Positions 8,102 through 15,665 of a DNA stretch of 33,164 nucleotides are shown piece by piece. The stretch spans positions 1 to 33,164 of the forward strand of contig JABBAI010000066.1 in NCBI GenBank assembly GCA_018608045.1, given 5' to 3'. The position numbers and the translations under genes were made by a program. The notes beneath the pieces are model-generated. The model worked only from the letters and a program-made list of their open reading frames with translations, was not told where the DNA came from and did not search any database. This DNA comes from Octadecabacter sp. (GTDB lineage: Bacteria > Pseudomonadota > Alphaproteobacteria > Rhodobacterales > Rhodobacteraceae). Every line of letters begins with the position of its first letter. Position 1 is the first letter of the stretch.

Positions 8102-8599
8102 TCAGGTTGCGGCCAACACAAAATCAACGTTTAGCGATGTGTGTTGCGCGCTTGGCATGACGGGACGCAGGAAAACGGACTGATAGGCCTCATCATCATA
8201 GGCGAGGTGGGCGTGGGGTTGCCCGAAGTTGGGGGTAATTTGCGGCATCTCAAGGCTGTAGGTGCCGTCTGCGCGTGTCAGCACACTGGCGTGGTTTACG
8301 GGGTCAGGATCGCCACCCAGAACCGTCGCGGCCCAGATTTGAATGCGAACATTGGCCAGCGGGTCGCCCGTGCCGGCATCGCGCACGAGGCCCGTCATCA
8401 AGAAACCGGATCCCAGTTTGTCCACAATCGGGGCGTTTGGACGGTAGTTGTTGGACCCGCCGCGCATGGTTTGGGAGGGCGTCAGCGCCTGTGCCAGGGC
8501 AGGTGTCGCCAATCCGACGCCCATCGACAGAGCGAGGGAGGCCGCCCCAAAGCTGGATCAGCGCAGGAAGGTTCGGCGGTTGTGAAACTGTGCTGTCAT
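8102..8599 (-). pseudogene. Tat-signal intradiol-dioxygenase-like protein interrupted by TGA
   Basis: Reading from the ATG at 8599, which has AGGAG about ten bases upstream, gives MTAQFHNRRTFLR, then TGA (8558-8560), then SSFGAASLALS in the same frame, followed by an ALAQA cleavage site and the mature domain. This is a twin-arginine signal peptide broken at codon 14. Translation could restart at the ATG at 8524, but that product lacks the RR motif. The mature part (GLVRDAGTGDPLANVRIQIW, RADGTYSLEMP, QPHAHLAYDD) resembles the beta-fold of intradiol ring-cleavage dioxygenases. The HAH pair matches the family's His ligands, but I see no clear equivalents of its two iron-binding tyrosines. Whether the stop is real, an error or suppressed cannot be told. 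The rest of the frame is intact. Confidence 0.75.
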
Positions 8600-8650
8600 G
8601 GTCTGGCTCTCCTGATGTGCGGACGGGTCGGGGTGGCGCATGTGCCACCA

Positions 8651-8673
8651 ACGTTGTCTATTACCATAGACGT
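8651..8673. repeat. Inverted repeat before the dioxygenase-like gene
   Basis: GTCTAT (8656-8661) and ATAGAC (8666-8671) form a perfect inverted repeat around TACC. Just beside it GGTGGC (8632-8637) and GCCACC (8644-8649) form a second one. They lie between the methyltransferase stop and the start of the dioxygenase-like gene, both on the minus strand. They could be an operator for the dioxygenase/haem-protein pair or RNA hairpins ending the upstream transcript; no T-tract follows either stem. Confidence 0.35.
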
Positions 8674-8739
8674 TCAGCACGACTTGCACAGATACTGCAC
8701 CGATTTGTGAACATCCGCTGCGCCGAAAGTTGCCGAAAA

Positions 8740-9753
8740 TCAGCTGCGGCGGCGGCCGCGACGTGGTGCGCGTGTTGGGCCTGCGCCGTCAGTTCCGTCT
8801 GACGCGGATGAAAAGCCGCCAAGCGCTTCAGCGATTGCTTCGAGGGTTGGCAATGCCCCTTTGGGGCGTGTTTCCAAAGCGTTACGCATCGCGCGCAAAT
8901 GGTCAGGCGTGGTGCCACAACAGCCGCCGATGATCGTGGCACCGCTGTCGCGGGCCAAACAGGCATAATCCGCCATCAGATCAGGCGTGCCGTCATAGTG
9001 AATGTGGCCGTCGACATATTTGGGGATGCCAGCATTGCCTTTGGCGATCATGGGAACATCTGGTCCCGCCGCCTGAAACCCCAGCACGGTGCGCAATAAA
9101 TCAGACGCGCCGACACCGCAGTTTGCGCCAAAGGCCAGTGGGGGATTGGGCAGTTTGCCGACCATTTTAACCATGTCCGCGCTGGTCAGGCCCATCATTG
9201 TGCGCCCGGCGGTGTCAAAGCTCATGGTGCCGCACCACGGCATATCTGCCAAAGCAAAGGCTTCGGCAGCGGCTTTGTATTCTTCGGGGGCAGAAATTGT
9301 TTCGCACCAAAGGACATCCGCGCCGCCCGCTTTAAGGCCTTCAGCCTGTTCGTGGAACATTTCTACAGCGCTTTCATGGGTCAATGATCCCATTGGAACC
9401 ATGATATCGCCGGTCGGCCCGACTGACCCTGCGACCACAACTGTGCGGCCTGATTTATCAACAACTTCGCGTGCGATTTCAGCAGCGACTTTGTTGATTT
9501 CATGCACCTTACCTTCACCGCCGTGAAGTTTCAGGCGCGATGCGTTGCCGCCGAAGGTATTCGTCAAAAACAGGTCGGATCCAGCATCGACTGCGCCTTG
9601 GTAGAGCGCCGTGATACGGTCACGATGTTCGAAATTCCAGAATTCGGGCGCATCACCGGATTGCAGCCCCATGTTGAACAGCGTTGTTCCCGTGGCACCG
9701 TCGGCCAAAAGCCAGTCACGCGACGCGAGAAGGTCTGAAAGAATATTCGTCAT
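8740..9753 (-). CDS. bmt: Homocysteine S-methyltransferase family protein (Bmt/MetH homocysteine module)
   Basis: A 337-residue zinc-dependent methyltransferase of the Hcy-binding barrel family. It opens with LLADGATGTTLFNMG, the family start, and has the zinc ligands Cys212 (GANCGVG) and Cys278/Cys279 (GGCCGTTP). Family members transfer methyl groups to homocysteine from betaine, S-methylmethionine or methylcobalamin. The nearby corrinoid carrier suggests that this one is the homocysteine half of a multi-part cobalamin-dependent methionine synthase; betaine-dependent activity is the main alternative. The C-terminus is an Arg-rich tail. The start lies inside the end of the upstream MprF-like gene (38-bp overlap), and GGAG lies about ten bases before the ATG, so it may be translated from the same message. 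Confidence 0.88.
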   Translation of the reverse strand: MTNILSDLLASRDWLLADGATGTTLFNMGLQSGDAPEFWNFEHRDRITALYQGAVDAGSDLFLTNTFGGNASRLKLHGGEGKVHEINKVAAEIAREVVDKSGRTVVVAGSVGPTGDIMVPMGSLTHESAVEMFHEQAEGLKAGGADVLWCETISAPEEYKAAAEAFALADMPWCGTMSFDTAGRTMMGLTSADMVKMVGKLPNPPLAFGANCGVGASDLLRTVLGFQAAGPDVPMIAKGNAGIPKYVDGHIHYDGTPDLMADYACLARDSGATIIGGCCGTTPDHLRAMRNALETRPKGALPTLEAIAEALGGFSSASDGTDGAGPTRAPRRGRRRS

Positions 9754-11542
9754 GATCCGCGTCTCCGATAGGGGATATCAGCGGTTCGCATGGGGCGCGG
9801 CGCTGTGCAAATGAAAAATCCTCATGATGTCGCTGAATGAAATTCGGATCGGGGAGTGGGCCAGGCCAGCGGATGCGGAAGGCGAGGGTAATCATCACCA
9901 TCAAAAGATGGATCGGGCCGCCCGCGCACAGATAGCGGGGGTGCCACTGGGGGGCAAAGCTGGATTTGAACCGCTTCAAACCTGCACATCGCGCTGTGAT
10001 CTTTGCACCAAACGGGAAGTTGCGCGGCGGCGTCGCCACACTGGCAAGCGAAAGGGTTTGCACGCCAGTATCCCGTGCGCTGTGGATCGCGGCCTGCACC
10101 AAGGCGTGCATCGTGCCCTTGGGGATGTTGGCCGTGTGCCGCATTGGATCAAGCGTCCAAACGGGGCCCGTATGAAAGCTGGCAAAGGCGACGGGTGTGT
10201 CTTGATCGAAGGCCGCGAATACGCGCTGTTGGCGCAGATAAGTCGGGCAAAACCGCCCCATGGAATGCCCTTTTTCACCGCCGTGGGATGCTGCCCATTG
10301 CGTAGCAACGGGGCGCAGGATTTCCGGATCGGTCACCTCGCGGAGGGTAATGTTTGAGCGTTCAAAGGCCGCCAAGGCGCGACGCAACTGGCGTGTGTCG
10401 GGGCGGTTGGTGGACCACTGTTGCGGGAAGATAAGGGCATCTTGGGCGCATCTGATCACCGACCATCCCGCTGTGCGCGCGGCGATGGCTTGTTTCGCGC
10501 TGCATTTATAAAGGGCCTTGAGGTCTGTTTGGCGGCGTAGATCTTCGAGCGTCATGGCGTCGGGCAAATCCCCTAGGATCGCGCCGTTGCGCCAACAGGG
10601 CAGGGTCAGCATGTTACCTTTTGAGTGGGCGAAAGGGATCGCTGATTGAAATACCAACGCGGCCTCGGGATGGTTGGGTGCCTGTGCGCGCAACAGGGGA
10701 CGGGTGTGCCAAAGCCCCAACAATGCCACAGCGGTGGGAATTGCGTAATATATCACGCGAAACGCCAACACGGCGGCCATGGCTTGTGCATCTGTTGTCG
10801 CCCCCAAAAGGGCAAGTAGCGTCAAATCGAACGCGCCAATTCCGCTTGGCGCATTGGATAAAAGGCCAGCACCCAAGGCAATAAGGTATGCCGTGAATAG
10901 CAGGTGAAACGACACAGCGTCAGGCCACAACAGCCACAGGGCAAGCGCGGCAAACAATGTGTCCGCGCCCGTCGCGATGAGTAGGGCCAGCAGCGTCCGC
11001 GCGCCAACTGCGCGAGGAATCCAGCCCCGACGATGGGCGATGCGCGCGATTGCCATAAGCCCGATCAGCGCGCCCGCCCCAATCCACAAGAGGGTATTGG
11101 ATTGCGATACCAGACCTAAAAATTGCACAACGAGCGCCGTGATCGCTGCGAGGGCTGCAAGGAATGACAGACTGACCAGAACCGACAGTCGTAAAATGGC
11201 GGAGGGCATCATGTCTGACAGGCAACGCCACCGCACCAATGCGCTCGTGAGGGTGCCAAACCCCAATGTCTGTGACACGGCGATCGCTTTCATGCCTGCC
11301 GCGCGTGCAATGGATGGGGATTGGCCGGTCCCGAGTGCTGAATGAACCAGCAAATCATAGGTACCGATCGCGCGAAAACTCAGGGCTGTGCAGATCAACG
11401 CGCCGCCCCATTGCCAGAAGGTTAACCGAGAGAGGGCGTCAAGAACTTCGACCCCGTTAAACGTGGCGATATGGCGCAAAAATAACGTGCCAAAAACAAG
11501 CAATGCAACGATGGGCACCCATTGCAGCAAGGATCCTGACAC
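9716..11542 (-). CDS. MprF-like phosphatidylglycerol aminoacyltransferase, short form
   Basis: A 608-residue membrane protein. Residues about 5-330 hold eight or nine hydrophobic segments of the lysylphosphatidylglycerol synthase transmembrane family. Residues about 340-580 match the cytosolic DUF2156 domain of MprF: HGGEKGHSMGRF, LDPMRHTANIPKGTMHALV and the closing GLKRFKSSFAPQWHPRYL. MprF transfers Lys or Ala from aminoacyl-tRNA to phosphatidylglycerol, changing surface charge. Classical MprF is about 840 residues with a longer flippase part, so this is a reduced form and its substrate is uncertain. The start is GTG, preceded by AAGGGGG at good spacing. Its last 38 bases overlap the methyltransferase gene, an unusually long same-strand overlap for this window. 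Confidence 0.85.
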   Translation of the reverse strand: MSGSLLQWVPIVALLVFGTLFLRHIATFNGVEVLDALSRLTFWQWGGALICTALSFRAIGTYDLLVHSALGTGQSPSIARAAGMKAIAVSQTLGFGTLTSALVRWRCLSDMMPSAILRLSVLVSLSFLAALAAITALVVQFLGLVSQSNTLLWIGAGALIGLMAIARIAHRRGWIPRAVGARTLLALLIATGADTLFAALALWLLWPDAVSFHLLFTAYLIALGAGLLSNAPSGIGAFDLTLLALLGATTDAQAMAAVLAFRVIYYAIPTAVALLGLWHTRPLLRAQAPNHPEAALVFQSAIPFAHSKGNMLTLPCWRNGAILGDLPDAMTLEDLRRQTDLKALYKCSAKQAIAARTAGWSVIRCAQDALIFPQQWSTNRPDTRQLRRALAAFERSNITLREVTDPEILRPVATQWAASHGGEKGHSMGRFCPTYLRQQRVFAAFDQDTPVAFASFHTGPVWTLDPMRHTANIPKGTMHALVQAAIHSARDTGVQTLSLASVATPPRNFPFGAKITARCAGLKRFKSSFAPQWHPRYLCAGGPIHLLMVMITLAFRIRWPGPLPDPNFIQRHHEDFSFAQRRAPCEPLISPIGDADHDEYSFRPSRVA

Positions 11543-11650
11543 GCCAGCCCCCTTGGGGCACTGTCTGTGGTTTGATTTTGATCATTCACACGCCCCCATC
11601 ACCGCCGTCCCCAATGTCGAACTTAGGGCGAAAGAGATTGTGTAAAAGTA

Positions 11651-11681
11651 AAGGCCAAGACGTTTTTCACATCTTGGCCTT
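11651..11681 (-). terminator. Probable terminator after the zeta-inhibitor gene
   Basis: AAGGCCAAGA (11651-11660) and TCTTGGCCTT (11672-11681) form a perfect 10-bp stem with an 11-base loop, 55 bp past the stop of the DUF1476 gene. Read on the minus strand the stem is followed by TACTTTTA, a modest T-tract. It sits between two minus-strand genes and would separate the zeta gene from the MprF-like gene. Confidence 0.6.
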
Positions 11682-11735
11682 CTATATGTCCATAAATCTG
11701 GTGCGGACTTAGATCAAATCCGTCCTAAAGGTGCT

Positions 11736-12044
11736 TTAGGCTTCGTCCATCAGCTGGGCTTTGGCCTGCACCATACATTCGGCCATTTTCGCGCGGATCG
11801 TGGCCTCGTCTGCGAGGTCGCCGAGGTCACCAGACAGTTTGCGGTAAACGTCCTCATGGCCGGCTTCTTCAAAATCAGCCTTGATGACTTCTTTTGCGTA
11901 GGCGGCGGGGTCGTCTTTGCCCATCAGTTCAGCGGCCCAGAGGCCCACAAGCTTGTTGCGGCGTGCTTCTGCCTTGAATTGCATTTCTGCGTCGTGGGCG
12001 AATTTGTTTTCGAATGCGTTTTCGCGATCATCAAAACCGGACAT
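11736..12044 (-). CDS. F1-ATPase inhibitor zeta subunit (DUF1476)
   Basis: A 102-residue soluble protein beginning MSGFDDRENAFENKFAHD, which matches the DUF1476 family. The family's characterised member is the zeta subunit of Paracoccus F1Fo-ATP synthase, which blocks ATP hydrolysis through its N-terminal inhibitory segment. The rest is helical with many charged residues (EATIRAKMAECMVQAKAQL). Length matches the known roughly 104-residue protein. AAGGGAG lies seven bases before the ATG. The frame is open further upstream, but those codons cover the purC promoter region and do not look like the family. It is divergent from purC. Confidence 0.92.
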   Translation of the reverse strand: MSGFDDRENAFENKFAHDAEMQFKAEARRNKLVGLWAAELMGKDDPAAYAKEVIKADFEEAGHEDVYRKLSGDLGDLADEATIRAKMAECMVQAKAQLMDEA

Positions 12045-12142
12045 TGGTGGCTCCCTTTGTTGTTCGTACCAGATATGCCCACCAGAGCGCTTGCCCGCAA
12101 GGGGGGCTTGGCTTATGACGCGACATATAGGGCTGTTCTGCC

Positions 12143-12161
12143 CTCTTTGACGCCCAAAGAG
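12143..12161. promoter_or_regulatory. Inverted repeat in the purC leader
   Basis: CTCTTTG (12143-12149) and CAAAGAG (12155-12161) form a perfect 7-bp inverted repeat around ACGCC, 22 bp before the purC ATG. It may be an operator or a leader hairpin. The core resembles the repeat before purM. Confidence 0.4.
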
Positions 12162-12183
12162 ACAGGCCCGAGCGAGGAACAAA

Positions 12184-12945
12184 ATGGCACGTCGTAAACT
12201 GGTCTATGAAGGCAAAGCGAAAATCCTGTACGAAGGTCCAGAGCCTGGGACGCTTGTGCAATATTTCAAGGACGACGCCACTGCGTTCAACGCCGAAAAG
12301 AAGGCGGTCATTGACGGCAAAGGCGTGTTGAACAACCGCCTGAGCGAGTTTTTTATGACCGGTCTGGCCCGTATTGGTGTGCCGACCCACTTTATCCGTC
12401 GCCTCAATATGCGCGAACAGCTGATCCGTCAGGTCGAAATCATTCCGCTAGAAGTGATCGTGCGCAACTTTGCCGCCGGGTCCATGGCCAAGCGTTTGGG
12501 CATGGAAGAGGGCACGCCGCTGCCACGCCCGATTGTTGAATTTTCCTACAAAGATGATTCCTTGGGCGACCCTTTGGTGCCCGAAGAATACATCATCGCC
12601 TTTGGTTGGGCGACGCAGCAAGACCTTGACGATATGATCGCGCTGGCCCTGCGGGTGAATGATTTTATGGCCGGTGTGATGCACGGTGTCGGGATCAAGC
12701 TGGTTGATTTCAAGATTGAGATTGGCCGCGTTTGGGACAACGATTTCATGCGCCTTGTTGTTGCGGATGAAATTTCGCCCGACAGCTGCCGTTTGTGGGA
12801 CATTGAAACGGGCCGCAAGCTCGACAAAGATGTGTTCCGTCAGGATTTGGGTGATTTGGCGGATGCTTACACCGAAGTTGCGACGCGTCTTGGCGTAATG
12901 CCCAAGAATGCCACGAACATCACCAAGCCCACATTGATTAACTGA
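12184..12945 (+). CDS. purC: SAICAR synthetase
   Basis: Phosphoribosylaminoimidazole-succinocarboxamide synthase joins aspartate to CAIR using ATP in purine synthesis. The 253-residue protein has the N-terminal [17 protein letters not shown]-binding strand pair, [13 protein letters not shown], the central [17 protein letters not shown] signature and the [16 protein letters not shown] motif with metal-binding acidic residues. Length is normal for the single-domain bacterial enzyme. AGGA lies six bases before the ATG. It heads a purC-purS-purQ operon: purS begins 20 bp after its stop, and purQ overlaps purS. Confidence 0.97.
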   Translation: MARRKLVYEGKAKILYEGPEPGTLVQYFKDDATAFNAEKKAVIDGKGVLNNRLSEFFMTGLARIGVPTHFIRRLNMREQLIRQVEIIPLEVIVRNFAAGSMAKRLGMEEGTPLPRPIVEFSYKDDSLGDPLVPEEYIIAFGWATQQDLDDMIALALRVNDFMAGVMHGVGIKLVDFKIEIGRVWDNDFMRLVVADEISPDSCRLWDIETGRKLDKDVFRQDLGDLADAYTEVATRLGVMPKNATNITKPTLIN

Positions 12946-12965
12946 GACAGATAAGGACCAAGCCG

Positions 12966-13196
12966 ATGAAAGCCCGCGTACATGTGATGTTGAAAGACGG
13001 TGTTTTGGACCCGCAAGGGGCGGCCGTAAAGCACGCGCTTGGCGCACTTGGTTTTGACGGTGTTGACGGTGTTCGCCAAGGCAAAGTGATCGAGCTTGAT
13101 CTCGCGGACGGCGCCACGGAGGCCCAAGTCGGTGAGATGTGTGAAAAACTTCTCGCGAATACAGTGATTGAAAGCTACCGGATCGAAGTCCTGTGA
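12966..13196 (+). CDS. purS: FGAM synthase subunit PurS
   Basis: The small subunit of the three-part phosphoribosylformylglycinamidine synthase (PurS, PurQ, PurL). It forms a dimer that bridges the glutaminase PurQ to the synthetase PurL. The 76 residues match the family along the length: [20 protein letters not shown], the [12 protein letters not shown] strand and a final [18 protein letters not shown]. Its stop overlaps the purQ GTG start by four bases. PurL is not in the window, so the large subunit must be encoded elsewhere. Confidence 0.95.
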   Translation: MKARVHVMLKDGVLDPQGAAVKHALGALGFDGVDGVRQGKVIELDLADGATEAQVGEMCEKLLANTVIESYRIEVL

Positions 13197-13861
13197 AGGC
13201 CGTTGTCGTACAGTTTCCCGGATCGAACTGTGATCGGGATATGGCCGTTGCGCTGGAAAAATCCGGGGCGGATGTCACGATTGTTTGGCACAAAGATGCA
13301 GCCCTTCCATCGGGCGTAGACCTCGTGGCGATCCCGGGCGGATTTTCCTTTGGGGATTACCTGCGGTGCGGCGCAATTGCTGCCAATTCCCCGATTTGTA
13401 ACGCCGTAGTCGATCACGCGAATGCGGGTGGATACGTGCTAGGTGTTTGTAATGGCTTTCAAATTCTGACCGAAACAGGGCTTTTGCCCGGTGCATTGTT
13501 GCGCAATGCCGGTTTGAAATACATCTGCCGCACGGTCGGATTGAAGATTGAGACTTCTAATTCTGCGTACACCGAAGGGTATAACGCGGGCAGCGAAATC
13601 GGCGTTCCGATTGCGCACCATGACGGCAATTACTTCGCGGATGATGCGACCATTGCCGCGCTGCAGGGCGAAGGCCGCGTCGCTTTCACATACACCGACA
13701 ACCCGAACGGGTCGCGCGGTGATATCGCAGGTATTCTGTCAGAAAATCGCCGTGTGTTGGGGATGATGCCCCACCCCGAACGCGCCTTTGAAGACGCGCA
13801 TGGAAACACCGACGGTCAGCGGCTTTTTGCTGGTTTGATGGCCCAGCTTGCCTCTGCCTGA
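13193..13861 (+). CDS. purQ: FGAM synthase glutaminase subunit PurQ
   Basis: The class I glutamine amidotransferase subunit that supplies ammonia to PurL. The 222-residue protein begins [15 protein letters not shown], has [17 protein letters not shown] (oxyanion region), the nucleophile Cys86 in [13 protein letters not shown] and the catalytic His/Glu in [10 protein letters not shown] near the C-terminus. The start codon is GTG in the overlap GTGA with purS. A sensor-kinase gene follows; the longest frame of that gene would overlap purQ, but its better-supported start is 67 bp downstream. Confidence 0.97.
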   Translation: MKAVVVQFPGSNCDRDMAVALEKSGADVTIVWHKDAALPSGVDLVAIPGGFSFGDYLRCGAIAANSPICNAVVDHANAGGYVLGVCNGFQILTETGLLPGALLRNAGLKYICRTVGLKIETSNSAYTEGYNAGSEIGVPIAHHDGNYFADDATIAALQGEGRVAFTYTDNPNGSRGDIAGILSENRRVLGMMPHPERAFEDAHGNTDGQRLFAGLMAQLASA

Positions 13862-13928
13862 CCCATTTGATGGACGGATGCGGGGGGCGTGGTTAAGGTT
13901 ATGCCATGCGCTGGGGAAGTTTGTGAAA

Positions 13929-15659
13929 ATGCGCCGGTTATCTCCGGTTTGGGTGACGCGCCTTCTGGTTGGGGCGCTTGTAGCTGTGGCGTGCGTCGTC
14001 ATTTACATCTCAAACTCATTGTTGACGGAACGCTTTACGGAACGCACACGCGGCGCGGCCGAAGTGCGTTTGGCGCTGTATTCTGCCAATCTTCTCAGTG
14101 AGTTACAGAGAAATTCCATTGTGCCGCAACTCCTGGCCCGTGACCCCGCCCTTATCGGTGCGTTGAATTCAGGGGATTACACCCAATCCACCGCGCGCCT
14201 TTTGTCGTTTGTGGATGAAATCGGCGCGGCATCGCTGGTGTTGATGGATACGGATGGGCGGATCGTTGCGGCAACGAACCGCGAAAGATTGGGCCAAAAC
14301 CAACGGACCCAACAGTCTTTTGTTGATGCGCTGCGATCAAACATCACGACCTTTACTGTGGATGAGCGCGAAGAAGGCGGTTTTAACTTCACCTATTCGC
14401 GCCGCGTCGAAGACAATGGCCAAACCATCGGTGTCGTGTCTGTCGGCGTTGATCTGGCAAAGCTTGAACGGTCTTGGGCTGGCATTTCGGATGCGGTTAT
14501 GGTGCTGGATTCATTAGGGAATGCAATTTTGGCGACGGAACCGCGCTGGCGGGGCCGCAGCGAAGAGGAGGCGTTGACGCTGCTTGATCCGCAAGTCGCA
14601 ATTGATCGTGCGCTGCGGGGAACGCCGGATTGGTCCGCATTGCCGATTGATGTCTACCTGCGCGGCGACGGCGTGATGCGCCAAGAGGTGCGCGTGCCGT
14701 TTCAGGGGTGGCGGGTTGTCAGTTTCACAACCTTCCAATCCGTGCGCGAACGGGTCAACGCGATCCTTGCACTTGAAATTATGGGATTCGCGATCCTGTT
14801 GGCGGGTCTGTTCTGGTTCTTGTCGCGGCGATCAAACCTTGCCGCGCGCATGTTTCAACTTGAAACGGCGGAGTTGCGCCAACTGAACCGCCGCCTACAG
14901 CAGGAAATCGCCGAGCGTAAGAAGGTCGAAAAGGACCTCGAAGTGGCCGAACAAACGGTGGCGCAGACGTCAAAACTCGCCGCTTTGGGGGAGATGTCGG
15001 CAGCCGTTTCCCACGAGCTGAACCAACCGCTTGCGGCGATGAAAACCTATCTTGCCGGCGCGCGTCTTTTGATCAGTCGTGAACGCCCCGATGAGGCGGT
15101 CGTTGCGGTGGGGCGGATCGACAGTTTGATTGACCGGATGGGGGCGATCACCAAGCAATTGAAATCCTATGCGCGCAAAGGGTCTGATCGTCTTGAACCC
15201 GTTGATGTTAAGGACGCGCTGCAATCGTCCCTGTCGATGATGGAACCCCAATTGCGCCAGCGACAAGTCGCGATCACAAGAACATTGCCCGATGAACCCG
15301 TGATGATTTACGCGGACCGGATGCGTCTGGAACAGGTCATCGTGAACCTGCTGCGCAACGCGCTGGACGCCACCAAAATGTCACCTGATCCAAACATTGA
15401 AATACTGCTGGCTCAAGGGGATGTCGTACGCCTGTCGGTGCGTGACAACGGCAGCGGTATTGAAGACCTCGATGAACTGTTTGAACCGTTCTACACCACC
15501 AAAGCGCCCGGTGACGGCACAGGGCTTGGCCTTGCTATCTCATCGGGGATCGTGAACGACTTCGGAGGACGCCTCACTGCGCGCAATGCGATTAAGGGTG
15601 GGGCTGTATTTGAGGTAGAACTGCCTATCTTAGGCACAGAAATAGAAGCAGCGGAGTAA
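13929..15659 (+). CDS. dctB: DctB-type sensor histidine kinase (first pair)
   Basis: A membrane sensor kinase of about 576 residues. A transmembrane segment near residues 10-30 is followed by a periplasmic PDC/double-Cache domain to about residue 280, a second span (ILALEIMGFAILLAGLFWFLS), a coiled-coil linker (LETAELRQLNRRLQQEIAERKK) and the kinase core. The phospho-acceptor is His362 in AAVSHELNQPLAAM; the N box LLRNALDA and G boxes DNGSGI and GTGLGL are intact. The overall plan is that of DctB, the C4-dicarboxylate sensor. The frame is open from 13848, but the ATG at 13929 has GGGGAAG nine bases upstream and avoids overlap with purQ. It lies six bases before its regulator. No transporter gene is adjacent, so the ligand is uncertain. 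Confidence 0.85.
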   Translation: MRRLSPVWVTRLLVGALVAVACVVIYISNSLLTERFTERTRGAAEVRLALYSANLLSELQRNSIVPQLLARDPALIGALNSGDYTQSTARLLSFVDEIGAASLVLMDTDGRIVAATNRERLGQNQRTQQSFVDALRSNITTFTVDEREEGGFNFTYSRRVEDNGQTIGVVSVGVDLAKLERSWAGISDAVMVLDSLGNAILATEPRWRGRSEEEALTLLDPQVAIDRALRGTPDWSALPIDVYLRGDGVMRQEVRVPFQGWRVVSFTTFQSVRERVNAILALEIMGFAILLAGLFWFLSRRSNLAARMFQLETAELRQLNRRLQQEIAERKKVEKDLEVAEQTVAQTSKLAALGEMSAAVSHELNQPLAAMKTYLAGARLLISRERPDEAVVAVGRIDSLIDRMGAITKQLKSYARKGSDRLEPVDVKDALQSSLSMMEPQLRQRQVAITRTLPDEPVMIYADRMRLEQVIVNLLRNALDATKMSPDPNIEILLAQGDVVRLSVRDNGSGIEDLDELFEPFYTTKAPGDGTGLGLAISSGIVNDFGGRLTARNAIKGGAVFEVELPILGTEIEAAE

Positions 15660-15665
15660 ATCCCT

